Below, in pieces: positions 21,227 to 28,867 of a stretch of DNA of 64,000 bases. Position 1 is the first letter of the stretch. Each line of letters begins with the position of its first letter. The DNA is taken from NCBI RefSeq assembly GCF_937958655.1, contig NZ_CALGNH010000038.1:1-64000 (forward strand). The letters run 5' to 3'. This stretch comes from an uncultured Winogradskyella sp. Its GTDB lineage: Bacteria > Bacteroidota > Bacteroidia > Flavobacteriales > Flavobacteriaceae. The translations under genes and the position numbers were made by a program. The notes under the pieces are model-generated. The model did not search any database, had not been told where the DNA came from, and saw nothing but the letters and a program-made list of their open reading frames with translations.

Positions 21227-21254
21227 AAGGCATCCCGAAAAAACGGGACACCTT
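21227..21254 (-). terminator. Hairpin between tuf and tRNA-Trp, weak terminator or processing site
   Basis: On the minus strand AAGG-tg-TCCCG TTTTTT CGGGA-tg-CCTT forms a 4+5 bp stem with a 2x2 internal loop and a T6 loop, directly after the tuf stop. No T run follows, so partial termination or RNA processing before tRNA-Trp is more likely than full termination. Confidence 0.5.
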
Positions 21255-21276
21255 AATTACTTATTTATGTATTTGT

Positions 21277-22464
21277 TTAGTCTAAAATTTCAGTCACCTG
21301 ACCAGCACCAACTGTTCTACCACCTTCACGGATAGCGAAACGTAAACCTACGTTCATTGCAATTGGTTGGATTAACTCAACGTTAATAGTTAAGTTATCA
21401 CCAGGCATTACCATTTCAACTCCATCAGGAAGTGCAATATTTCCTGTTACATCAGTTGTACGCACGTAGAACTGTGGACGGTAATTGTTATGGAATGGTG
21501 TGTGACGACCACCTTCTTCTTTCTTAAGGATATAAACCTCAGCTTTAAATTTTGAGTGAGGTGTTACAGAACCAGGTTTAGTAATTACCATACCTCTAGA
21601 GATTTGAGTTTTCTCAATTCCTCTTAATAAGATACCAGCGTTATCACCAGCTTCACCTCTATCTAATATTTGACGGAACATTTCAATACCTGTAATAGTA
21701 GATGTTAATTTCTCAGCACCCATACCAATGATTTCAACAGGATCACCTGTATTAGCAACTCCAGTCTCAATACGACCAGTTGCTACAGTACCACGACCTG
21801 TAATTGAGAAAACATCCTCAATTGGCATTAAGAAAGGCTTGTCCATATCACGTACAGGCTCTTCAATCCAAGAATCAACTTGCTCCATTAAATTCATTAC
21901 TGTATCAACCCACTTTTGCTCACCGTTAAGTGCACCTAAAGCAGAACCAGCAACTACGGGACCATTATCACCATCGTACTCATAGAATGATAATAAATCT
22001 CTGATTTCCATTTCAACTAATTCTAATAACTCTTCATCATCAACCATATCCACTTTGTTCATGAATACTACGATACGAGGAATACCTACCTGACGACCAA
22101 GTAAGATATGCTCGCGAGTTTGTGGCATAGGACCATCTGTTGCAGCAACAACTAAGATAGCACCATCCATTTGAGCAGCACCAGTAACCATGTTCTTTAC
22201 GTAATCGGCGTGACCTGGACAGTCAACGTGAGCGTAATGACGATTAGCTGTTGCATATTCTACGTGAGAAGTATTAATTGTTATACCTCTTTCTTTTTCT
22301 TCTGGTGCGTTGTCGATTTGATCAAAATCTTTTGCTTCAGATAAACCTGCATCAGCTAATACTTTAGTAATAGCAGCAGTTAAAGTTGTTTTACCGTGAT
22401 CTACGTGTCCAATAGTACCAATATTTAAGTGTGGTTTTGAACGATCAAAAGTTGCCTTTGCCAT
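21277..22464 (-). CDS. tuf: Elongation factor Tu
   Basis: 395 residues. G1 [10 protein letters not shown]3 [12 protein letters not shown] and G4 NKVD are intact, followed by the two beta-barrel domains ([29 protein letters not shown]). It carries aminoacyl-tRNA to the ribosome. It is preceded by tRNA-Thr (GGT) and followed by tRNA-Trp. No second tuf copy is in the window. Confidence 0.99.
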   Translation of the reverse strand: MAKATFDRSKPHLNIGTIGHVDHGKTTLTAAITKVLADAGLSEAKDFDQIDNAPEEKERGITINTSHVEYATANRHYAHVDCPGHADYVKNMVTGAAQMDGAILVVAATDGPMPQTREHILLGRQVGIPRIVVFMNKVDMVDDEELLELVEMEIRDLLSFYEYDGDNGPVVAGSALGALNGEQKWVDTVMNLMEQVDSWIEEPVRDMDKPFLMPIEDVFSITGRGTVATGRIETGVANTGDPVEIIGMGAEKLTSTITGIEMFRQILDRGEAGDNAGILLRGIEKTQISRGMVITKPGSVTPHSKFKAEVYILKKEEGGRHTPFHNNYRPQFYVRTTDVTGNIALPDGVEMVMPGDNLTINVELIQPIAMNVGLRFAIREGGRTVGAGQVTEILD

Positions 22465-22497
22465 GTTTAATTTATTTAATCTTGTTTAATTATTTGT

Positions 22498-22516
22498 GTT
22501 CAAACTTTATTTGAAC
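22498..22516 (-). promoter_or_regulatory. Small hairpin in the tuf leader
   Basis: A perfect 7-bp inverted repeat GTTCAAA / TTTGAAC with a 5-base loop lies between tRNA-Thr and the tuf start. It has no T run on the minus strand and may mark a site for separating tRNA from tuf mRNA. Function is inferred from position only. Confidence 0.35.
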
Positions 22517-22529
22517 GTTTTTAATAAAG

Positions 22530-22601
22530 AGCCAACGACGGGATTTGAACCCGTGGCCTCTTCCTTACCAAGGAAACGCTCTACCCCTGAGCTACGCCGG
22601 C
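22530..22601 (-). tRNA. tRNA-Thr (anticodon GGT)
   Basis: 72 nucleotides on the minus strand. Acceptor GCCGGCG / CGTTGGC contains two G-T pairs. The anticodon loop is TTGGTAA, giving GGT, and the T arm reads GGGTTCAAATCCC. No CCA end is encoded. It is the nearest tRNA upstream of tuf. Confidence 0.97.
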
Positions 22602-22611
22602 AATTCATTTA

Positions 22612-22668
22612 CGATCGCCGATGTTAGATTTACGATTCGCAAATCGAAATTCGTAATTCGTAAATTTT
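22612..22668 (-). repeat. Simple-repeat spacer (TTACGAATT-like) between tRNA-Thr and tRNA-Gly
   Basis: The spacer is built of near-repeats such as tttacgattcgcaaatcg and attcgtaattcgtaaat, with partial self-complementarity. Similar TACGAATTACGA spacers are common in Flavobacteria. No gene is present. Confidence 0.5.
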
Positions 22669-22672
22669 ATAG

Positions 22673-22745
22673 AGCGGGAGACCGGGTTCGAACCGGCGAC
22701 ATTCAGCTTGGAAGGCTGACGCTCTACCAACTGAGCTACTCCCGC
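22673..22745 (-). tRNA. tRNA-Gly (anticodon TCC)
   Basis: 73 nucleotides on the minus strand, acceptor GCGGGAG / CTCCCGC, D arm GCTCAGTTGGTAGAGC, anticodon loop CTTCCAA, T arm CCGGTTCGAACCCGG. No CCA end is encoded. Confidence 0.98.
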
Positions 22746-22922
22746 TTGTTTAATTCCAAATAGTAAATTTTCAAATCTCTAATGGTATTTGAATTTTAGG
22801 TCTTTTAAGAATCAATCATTTCATTATTTCAAAGTTTTAGGATTGATCTCCCAATCCAAAGAATTTTTTAACACAGTTTTGCAAAAGCGGACTTTTGACA
22901 ACTGCTTGTAAAAATTTCTTTG

Positions 22923-23004
22923 TGGGGAGAGCAGGATTCGAACCTGCGAAGTTAAAAACAACAGAGTTACAGTCTGTCCTCGTTGGCCGCTTGAGTATCT
23001 CCCC
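22923..23004 (-). tRNA. tRNA-Tyr (anticodon GTA)
   Basis: 82 nucleotides on the minus strand, class II with a long variable arm. Acceptor GGGGAGA / TCTCCCC, anticodon loop CTGTAAC, T arm GCAGGTTCGAATCCTGC. The 177 bases between it and tRNA-Gly hold no recognised gene. Confidence 0.98.
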
Positions 23005-23043
23005 AAAACCAATTAATAATTGGTATAATTTCAAAATTTCAAG

Positions 23044-23117
23044 AGCCGATGGAGGGACTCGAACCCACGACCTGCTGATTACAAATCAGCTGCTCTAGCC
23101 AGCTGAGCTACATCGGC
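23044..23117 (-). tRNA. tRNA-Thr (anticodon TGT)
   Basis: 74 nucleotides on the minus strand, acceptor GCCGATG / CATCGGC, anticodon loop TTTGTAA, T arm GTGGGTTCGAGTCCCTC. It is the first tRNA of the series, just after the hpf terminator. Confidence 0.98.
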
Positions 23118-23152
23118 TTTTTCCTACTTTTCTTATCCCTAAAATAGGTCAC

Positions 23153-23178
23153 AAAAAAGCCCGCTATTTCTAACGGAC
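23153..23178 (-). terminator. Rho-independent terminator after hpf
   Basis: On the minus strand GTCCGTTA-gaaa-TAGCGGGC forms an 8-bp stem (two G-T pairs) closed by a GAAA tetraloop and followed by six T. It separates the xerC-hpf transcript from the tRNA-tuf transcript. Confidence 0.9.
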
Positions 23179-23227
23179 TGCAAATGTAATGTTTTATTTT
23201 TTTATTCAAAACATTTTTGAAAAAATT

Positions 23228-23536
23228 TTAAGCCTTTATTCTGTCTCTTAATTTCTCCTTTCGTTTTTTTATCTGTCGCTCTAAGGAAGCTATAGCTATA
23301 TCGGCACCTTCTTCGAATGTTTTACATTGTTTTTTCACTATAAAACTGTCTCCAGGCACACTAACTTTGGCTTCAAAAACTTTATTCTCTTTGTCACTTG
23401 TATTCTCAACTTTTAAATAAACATCTGATTGTATTATTTTGTCATAGAACAAATCTAATTTATCCATTCTTTTCTGAATAAAATCAATCAATTTTCTGTC
23501 TGCGTTGAAATTAACGGATTGCGTGTTTACTTTCAT
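23228..23536 (-). CDS. hpf: Ribosome hibernation-promoting factor, short HPF/RaiA form
   Basis: 102 residues with the HPF/YfiA fold: the start MKVNTQSVNFNADRKLIDFI, the segment FEAKVSVPGDSFIVKK and a Lys/Arg-rich C-terminal helix (QIKKRKEKLRDR). It binds the 30S decoding centre in slow growth. The dimerisation domain of long HPF is absent. It lies downstream of xerC with an 81-base gap and has a strong terminator. Confidence 0.95.
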   Translation of the reverse strand: MKVNTQSVNFNADRKLIDFIQKRMDKLDLFYDKIIQSDVYLKVENTSDKENKVFEAKVSVPGDSFIVKKQCKTFEEGADIAIASLERQIKKRKEKLRDRIKA

Positions 23537-23617
23537 GAACTGAATTTTTTAAGTTATACAATTGCTATATTGTATCTTAATAGACGTTAAATAGTAAATT
23601 AAGATTACAACTAAACT

Positions 23618-24502
23618 CTAATTTCTTGGGTGCGATTTTTCGTAAACTTTTTTTAATTCGGCTATACTATTATGCGTATATATTTGGGTTGCAGCTAGAC
23701 TTGTATGACCAAGAAGTTCTTTTACAGCATTTAAATCGGCACCTTTATTTAATAAATGCGTTGCAAATGTATGCCGCAAAACATGTGGACTACATTTCGC
23801 TTTTGTAGATGCCTTACTAAAATACTTATTTATTATTCTGTATACAAGTTTTTCATAGATTTTAAGTCCTTTTTTTGTTAAAAATAAAATGTCGTTGTCT
23901 TTTATTTCGGGCAATTGGTTTCTGTAGTCTAGGTAAATTTTTAAAAATGTAACTAACTGATTTATAAGTGGAATATAGCGTTCTTTATTCCGTTTTCCTA
24001 AAACTTTAATCTGTTTGTTGCTAAAATCTATGCCAGAAATCTTTAGGTTTACTAGCTCAATACGTCTAATTCCGGTGGCGTAAAAAAGTACTATAATAAG
24101 TTGGTTTCTTGCGCTTTCAAAATCGATAATTTCTATAGTATTTTCTAGGACGTCTTTTAATTCTTCTTCAGAAAAAGGCAATTGCACTTTTTTACCAACC
24201 TTTAGGGCTTTGTGATTTTTTAACGGGTTTGTATCTCTGACTTTTATTTTTTGTAAGAATTTAAAATAGGAACTAAGCGAGGATATTTTTCTATTTATAG
24301 TCCTATTTGATACACCGCTATTCACTAGCTCTACGATCCATTGTCTTATTTCTGAATAACTCACATTTTCAATGAACCGTGAATCATGATTTTCTAGCAT
24401 AAACTCCTGAAACAATTCTAGATCCCTTCCATATGCCAATACCGTATGTTTAGAATATTTCTTTTCTAAGCTTAAATAATTTGAAAAGGCTTTGAGGCTC
24501 AT
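23618..24502 (-). CDS. xerC: Tyrosine recombinase XerC-like
   Basis: 294 residues, the usual XerC/D size. The N-terminal SAM-like core-binding domain (1-90) is followed by the catalytic domain with Arg146 (YATGIRRIEL), Lys170, His240-x-x-Arg243 (HVLRHTFATH), His266 (LGHTS) and nucleophile Tyr275 (QIYTH). It resolves chromosome dimers at dif. The order xerC-hpf-tRNA-tuf is standard in Flavobacteria, supporting a housekeeping Xer and not a mobile-element integrase. Confidence 0.93.
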   Translation of the reverse strand: MSLKAFSNYLSLEKKYSKHTVLAYGRDLELFQEFMLENHDSRFIENVSYSEIRQWIVELVNSGVSNRTINRKISSLSSYFKFLQKIKVRDTNPLKNHKALKVGKKVQLPFSEEELKDVLENTIEIIDFESARNQLIIVLFYATGIRRIELVNLKISGIDFSNKQIKVLGKRNKERYIPLINQLVTFLKIYLDYRNQLPEIKDNDILFLTKKGLKIYEKLVYRIINKYFSKASTKAKCSPHVLRHTFATHLLNKGADLNAVKELLGHTSLAATQIYTHNSIAELKKVYEKSHPRN

Positions 24503-24521
24503 ATTTTATTTTATGACTTCT

Positions 24522-24554
24522 CAAATATAGTGGGAATTATTAATGGATAGCAAA
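24522..24554 (-). promoter_or_regulatory. Predicted promoter for xerC overlapping an upstream terminator
   Basis: On the minus strand TTTG (24554-24551) and a perfect -7 box TATATTTG (24529-24522) are 21 bases apart, 20 bases upstream of the xerC ATG. The TTTG is formed by the last bases of the terminator T run at 24552-24578. Confidence 0.65.
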
Positions 24555-24578
24555 AAACCATATAATCTTATGGTTTTT
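24552..24578 (-). terminator. Terminator after the papain-like lipoprotein gene
   Basis: A perfect 10-bp stem AAAAACCATA / TATGGTTTTT (24553-24562 and 24569-24578) with a 6-base loop ends in a T run on the minus strand. It lies 15 bases after the stop at 24593. Confidence 0.8.
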
Positions 24579-24592
24579 AGATTATGAAAAGC

Positions 24593-25234
24593 TTATTTAC
24601 CTATCCATTCATAAACTCTATTAAAATTCTTATTATACTTAAACATATCGACCGGATAATATTCTAATGTATCTTTATTAAAATACGTTTTATATATACC
24701 TTTAAGTTCTCGTTTATAATATTCAAAGTTATACACATTAGAATCTACGGTGCTTAAAACCTCACAAACAAATTCAGAACAGTACAGCTTTTTTGAATCC
24801 TTACTAAAACTTCTATCAAATACAACCTGCTTAGATTCATATTGATTCAAAATATTTTTTAATGTGTCTATTTTATAATCAGCTAATGTTGTTAATTCAC
24901 ACAAGCTATAATAGAATACCTCATCATGCTCTTTACTTAAAAAATATTTAAAATCATCTTTGTTAAAGTCAGTTGTAGCATTTTTATTTTCTAAGACATG
25001 ATAGACACTCCAGGCTTTCTCATTATATATTGCTATACCAACATGAGAACTTAGAGTGTCTTTGATATTAAAATCTCTAGCAAAGAAACCTTCTTTAGTA
25101 TTAGTTCCGCGAAATATCAGATATGCATTTTTAGTATTCAGTTTCGACTGATCAAACAGCATTTGCTCATTTTGGCAAGTAATAAAAAACAACGGCACAA
25201 AGACCGCTGTTAAAATTTTCTTCTTAAGAGACAA
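24593..25234 (-). CDS. YiiX/YebB-like permuted papain-like hydrolase, probable lipoprotein
   Basis: 213 residues. A hydrophobic N-terminus ends in a lipobox-like FFITC (Cys20). His64 in SSHVGIAIY and Cys152 in LYCSEFVCEVL match the catalytic His and Cys of the permuted NlpC/P60 (YiiX, C92) family, where the His precedes the Cys. Members are amidase or peptidase-like enzymes; the substrate is unknown. It follows the beta-barrel gene by seven bases and is probably co-transcribed, then closed by a terminator. Confidence 0.75.
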   Translation of the reverse strand: MSLKKKILTAVFVPLFFITCQNEQMLFDQSKLNTKNAYLIFRGTNTKEGFFARDFNIKDTLSSHVGIAIYNEKAWSVYHVLENKNATTDFNKDDFKYFLSKEHDEVFYYSLCELTTLADYKIDTLKNILNQYESKQVVFDRSFSKDSKKLYCSEFVCEVLSTVDSNVYNFEYYKRELKGIYKTYFNKDTLEYYPVDMFKYNKNFNRVYEWIGK

Positions 25235-25241
25235 GATAAAA

Positions 25242-25856
25242 TTATAGATTAAATCCTAAACCTAATTGAATAGCATAAAAATCAGTTAATTCAAATTGTT
25301 GCTCGGAATCATCGTATGAACTAGCAAAATCTGATTTGTATCTAAAACCCAAGGTAAAACTATAATCGTCATCTAATTTATATTTTAGTCCTAGGTTAAC
25401 TTGTAATCCAAAGTTCAGCCCTAAACCTGTTTCTTCATTATCACTATTAGTTAATGCGTTTTCTATTTCAGATTTGTATAAATAAGCCCCATAAGCACCT
25501 ATATCACCATACATAACCAAAGGGGCTTTTTCACTACTATAAAATCTATAACTGACTGGTAAATTGATATGATTATTATTAATAAATAACTGACTACCAA
25601 AAGCATCAGTAAAATCACCTCTTACTCTTAAAAATTCTAATCCCGTAATAATCGAAGATCTTTTATTTAAAAAAAATTCTCTTCCCAATAAACCCTCGAA
25701 TACAGATGCATTAACCTTAAAAAAATTATCTGCTTCTAAGGTGGCTATACCGAATTGGTTAGTTACCAACCACTCTCCCTTTGAATCTTTAATCTGGTCT
25801 TGTGCTTGAGAGTGAAAAAAACATAAGCCCATTGCTAATAATATTAAATATCTCAT
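25242..25856 (-). CDS. Small outer-membrane beta-barrel protein
   Basis: 204 residues with signal peptide (MRYLILLAMGLCFFHSQA, cut before QDQ). The rest alternates polar and aromatic residues in strand-like stretches (LNFGLQVNLGLKYKL, YSFTLGFRYKSDF) and ends with IQLGLGFNL, a terminal strand ending in a large hydrophobic residue. This fits an eight-stranded porin-like/OmpX-like barrel. Specific function unknown. Confidence 0.8.
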   Translation of the reverse strand: MRYLILLAMGLCFFHSQAQDQIKDSKGEWLVTNQFGIATLEADNFFKVNASVFEGLLGREFFLNKRSSIITGLEFLRVRGDFTDAFGSQLFINNNHINLPVSYRFYSSEKAPLVMYGDIGAYGAYLYKSEIENALTNSDNEETGLGLNFGLQVNLGLKYKLDDDYSFTLGFRYKSDFASSYDDSEQQFELTDFYAIQLGLGFNL

Positions 25857-25963
25857 CTTTTTTAAATTTTTATGTAAACTAACTTTTTAGAAATTTAACT
25901 TTGCAAACTAGGATGGTATTACTAAAAAAAAATTCTTGTTGTTAGTTTTTTTAGAGGAACAAA

Positions 25964-26617
25964 TTATCCATTATTATTTGATTTCGAACCACCTCCTATA
26001 ATAGCACCAAGTATAGCGCCACCAATCGCACACAATACACCACAAATCGCCCCACCGATTAATAGACCAACTAATGCACCTGTGGCCTCTTGTTTAGTAT
26101 GATTACTGCTTTTTTGAGAGTCATTGTACGATTTCATAAAAGAATTAGACATAGCAATTATCTCTTTTTCATTATCTTCTAAGTCAATGTATCCTTCATA
26201 GTCATCTAAATTTTCATACGTATTACCTTCTTTTATGTTTTGAAGTGCTATCTTAGAAATATCAGAAATATTATATTCTTCCATTAATTCATCATAACTC
26301 TTATTTTCTGAATGTTTCGCAATTACTTCATTTAAAGTTTCAACAGAGACATCACCTTCATTAAAACCCAGTTGGATTAAATATTCATCGACAATATCTT
26401 GTGTTATGGTGATATCAGAATTATTCTTAGAAACAATTGAAGCACTGGATTTCTTTGCTAAATTAATTCCTTCGATAATTTTCTGCCCATCTATCCTAGA
26501 AGAATAATTTACATCTTGAAGATTATTACCTTTTGAACAACTATACATTGTGGGCATCATAAATATTACTGTCAGAAAAATTGCTACTAGTCTTTTGGTT
26601 TCTTTAATTGTTTTCAT
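25964..26617 (-). CDS. Lipoprotein with C-terminal glycine-zipper membrane segment
   Basis: 217 residues. The signal ends at Cys27 (PTMYSCSKG), though the lipobox is loose. The middle (40-170) is acidic and helical with no recognised domain. Residues about 180-210 are a glycine-zipper hairpin (GALVGLLIGGAICG then IGGAILGAIIGGG), then an Asn/Ser tail. Glycine zippers occur in outer-membrane lipoproteins and in pore-forming toxins and bacteriocins; nothing here decides between these. A GAAA microsatellite lies in its leader. Confidence 0.7.
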   Translation of the reverse strand: MKTIKETKRLVAIFLTVIFMMPTMYSCSKGNNLQDVNYSSRIDGQKIIEGINLAKKSSASIVSKNNSDITITQDIVDEYLIQLGFNEGDVSVETLNEVIAKHSENKSYDELMEEYNISDISKIALQNIKEGNTYENLDDYEGYIDLEDNEKEIIAMSNSFMKSYNDSQKSSNHTKQEATGALVGLLIGGAICGVLCAIGGAILGAIIGGGSKSNNNG

Positions 26618-26645
26618 GATATGTGTTTATTGAATATAACATACT

Positions 26646-26669
26646 GAAAGAAAGAAAGAAAGAAAGAAA
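26646..26669. repeat. Tetranucleotide microsatellite (GAAA)6
   Basis: Six perfect GAAA copies lie 29 bases upstream of the lipoprotein start at 26617, in its predicted 5' leader (TTTC on the coding strand). Confidence 0.98.
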
Positions 26670-26693
26670 ATTTAATATTTAACACAACATTAA

Positions 26694-26701
26694 CAAATAT
26701 A
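26694..26701 (-). promoter_or_regulatory. Predicted -7 box for the glycine-zipper lipoprotein gene
   Basis: TATATTTG on the minus strand matches TAnnTTTG exactly. A TTTG lies upstream, but at 13 bases it is too close for the usual 19-21 spacing, so the -33 element is weak. The GAAA repeat falls just downstream of the expected transcription start. Confidence 0.5.
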
Positions 26702-26777
26702 AATCTCACAATGTCAAATAATTACGGTTTTCTCGTAATTAAAGTAAAGATTTTACCTACTTTTGAAGTTTTAAGAT

Positions 26778-27944
26778 TTACGTCGCTGGTTTGTAATCCT
26801 TACCATCAATTACAATTTTGGCAATAACCTCTCTAAGAATCTCAGACGTACCACCACCAATTGGTCCAAGGCGACTATCTCTAAACAACCTTGCTAATGG
26901 ATACTCTTCCATATAACCGTAGCCGCCTAAAAACTGAAGACATTGATATATAACATCATCGGCCATTTTGGTAGATTGCAACTTAGACATGGTTGCTTCT
27001 TTTACGGCATAATCACCCATATCTAGTCTTTTAGTAACGTAATAATTAAACTGTTTACATATTTCCATTTGTGTTTGGCAATCTGCAAAACTATGACGTA
27101 AGGCTTGAAAGCGATCTATGGTCTTACCAAATGCCGTACGCTCAGACATGTATTGTTTTGTGTAATTTAGTGCATATTCTGCTCTAGCATGTGCGTTAAC
27201 ACCCATAATAAGACGCTCTAGGGCTAAATGCTGCATGAGATAAACAAATCCTTGATTTTCTTCGCCCATTAAATTACTTACTGGCACATTGACGTTATCA
27301 AAAGCAATTTCTCCGGTATCTGAGGCTCGCCAACCTAATTTATCTAATTTAGTGGCCGATACTCCTTTACTATCTCTATCTATAACAAACATGCTAATAC
27401 CTTTACCTCCTAAGGAAGGATCGGTCTTTGCGGATACTACTAAATAATCACTGTAGACTCCATTAGTTATAAACGTTTTTGATCCGTTGATGATGTAATT
27501 TTCGCCTTGCTTTACAGCAGTTGTGCGCATACCTGCTACGTCACTACCGCCAAAAGGCTCTGTAATACATAGACAGCCAATGCTTTCGCCTGCTATGCTT
27601 GGTACTAAATATTTTTGTTTAATAGCCTCATCTCCTTCTTTATTGAGATGTGTCATGGCTAAGTAGGTGTGTGCCCAAATTGCGGCCGCAAAACCACATG
27701 AGTCTATTTGTTGTAATTCTTCGAGTAAAATAACCGTATAAAACAAATCTAAATCTAGCCCACCATAAGTTTCTGGGTAAGCTAAACCGAAGTATCCCAT
27801 GTCACCAAATTTCTTCCAGATGAAGCGCTCTATACTGCCTGTTTTTTCCCATTTTTCAATATGAGGCACCACTTCTTTTTTTAGAAAGTCTCTTAAACTT
27901 TCTCTAAATAAATTATGCTCTTCAGTGAAATATATACTCGACAT
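26778..27944 (-). CDS. Acyl-CoA dehydrogenase
   Basis: 388 residues. Both family signatures are visible: CITEPFGGSDVAGM (about 125-138, FAD/substrate site) and the C-terminal QFLGGYGYMEEYPLARLFRD. The catalytic base is probably the Glu in GGGTSEILRE. It oxidises an acyl-CoA to the enoyl-CoA using an electron transfer flavoprotein. Chain-length preference cannot be read here. It lies 13 bases after the ComEA-like gene. Confidence 0.95.
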   Translation of the reverse strand: MSSIYFTEEHNLFRESLRDFLKKEVVPHIEKWEKTGSIERFIWKKFGDMGYFGLAYPETYGGLDLDLFYTVILLEELQQIDSCGFAAAIWAHTYLAMTHLNKEGDEAIKQKYLVPSIAGESIGCLCITEPFGGSDVAGMRTTAVKQGENYIINGSKTFITNGVYSDYLVVSAKTDPSLGGKGISMFVIDRDSKGVSATKLDKLGWRASDTGEIAFDNVNVPVSNLMGEENQGFVYLMQHLALERLIMGVNAHARAEYALNYTKQYMSERTAFGKTIDRFQALRHSFADCQTQMEICKQFNYYVTKRLDMGDYAVKEATMSKLQSTKMADDVIYQCLQFLGGYGYMEEYPLARLFRDSRLGPIGGGTSEILREVIAKIVIDGKDYKPAT

Positions 27945-27957
27945 AGGACTAAAATTT

Positions 27958-28848
27958 TTACAAATACAAATATAATTTAATTATCTCTATCTTATGGACT
28001 GGAAAGTCTTCAACTTTTGTTAATTCATCTAAGGATTTAAAACCATCTCTTAAGGTGCGTTCTTCTATAATATTATTAGCTATCTCATAATCTATATATT
28101 TAATAAGAACCAACTCATCTCTAGTGGCATTGTTGAGATTATACTTGGTTATTGCTCTTGGTGACTTTACCGTAAAATCGTTTTTAATGCGCTCAATAAC
28201 TTCTGGTGTTAAGCCATAAACTTCCATTAGCTCTATATCTGCTACAAAACCGTCTTTATACTTCTGACGGTATTTGACGATGCGTTCAGACAATTTTTCT
28301 CCAACACCATATACTTTTTTGAGTTGAAAAGCTGTTGCTTTATTTAAGTCTATTTTTTCTTTGAATGTTTTTGGCTTATCCTTGTTTATAAATGAATTGG
28401 CATAGGTATTAGACTTAGGCCTAGGGTTTGTTACCCACTCCGGAAATTTAAAATAAGGTGAGATTTTGGTTAATAAAGAATCTGAAACTTTTGTAATCTT
28501 TTGAAATTGTTTAGCTGAATTTACCCATTGATTGTTTTCTCTAAATTGGTGCAATCTATCTATTTCTTCAGTTGTCATACCTAAAGTATAACCTTTATAG
28601 TCCGTTATATAATTTGGATTAAAGGGGTAAATTTTCGGTTTATTATTTTCAATTTCAACCAAACGTAATGAGTCGATTTCTTTTCGGAACGCATTAAGCT
28701 CTTCACTTTCTGGTTCAATTTCATCTTTAGAAATCCCGATAGCTATCGGAACCACAAAAGCATAAATGCATTGTAATACAACGATTATTGAGAGTAATAA
28801 AAAAATCCCATTCCGTTGTTGATTAGAAAACTGGAAATGGGATTTCAT
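27958..28848 (-). CDS. Helix-hairpin-helix (ComEA-like) membrane-anchored protein
   Basis: 296 residues. One N-terminal membrane segment (about 14-36, GIFLLLSIIVVLQCIYAFVV) is followed by a charged region and at least two helix-hairpin-helix units, including LNKATAFQLKKVYGVGEKLS and LNNATRDELVLIKYID. These motifs bind DNA non-specifically, as in ComEA. A role in DNA uptake is possible but unproven. A 14-bp perfect palindrome CCGATAGCTATCGG lies inside the gene at 28736-28749. Confidence 0.85.
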   Translation of the reverse strand: MKSHFQFSNQQRNGIFLLLSIIVVLQCIYAFVVPIAIGISKDEIEPESEELNAFRKEIDSLRLVEIENNKPKIYPFNPNYITDYKGYTLGMTTEEIDRLHQFRENNQWVNSAKQFQKITKVSDSLLTKISPYFKFPEWVTNPRPKSNTYANSFINKDKPKTFKEKIDLNKATAFQLKKVYGVGEKLSERIVKYRQKYKDGFVADIELMEVYGLTPEVIERIKNDFTVKSPRAITKYNLNNATRDELVLIKYIDYEIANNIIEERTLRDGFKSLDELTKVEDFPVHKIEIIKLYLYL

Positions 28849-28867
28849 AGTTTTATTATAAAATTAT

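Noticed and set aside
22545-23098. Plus-strand frames of 72 and 67 codons over the tRNA genes
   Set aside because: They are antisense to tRNA-Thr, tRNA-Gly, tRNA-Tyr and tRNA-Thr. Their phrases (RVRTGDIQLGRLTLYQLSY, GGTRTHDLLI) are the well-known false proteins produced by reading tRNA sequence.
23618-24502. Tyrosine recombinase considered as integrase of a mobile element
   Set aside because: Length, active site and the xerC-hpf-tRNA-tuf order fit the chromosomal Xer enzyme. No att-like direct repeats or phage genes are near, despite the tRNAs.
26646-26669. GAAA array considered as a CRISPR or coding repeat
   Set aside because: Units are four bases with no spacers and no frame; it is a simple microsatellite. 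No CRISPR array was seen anywhere in the window.
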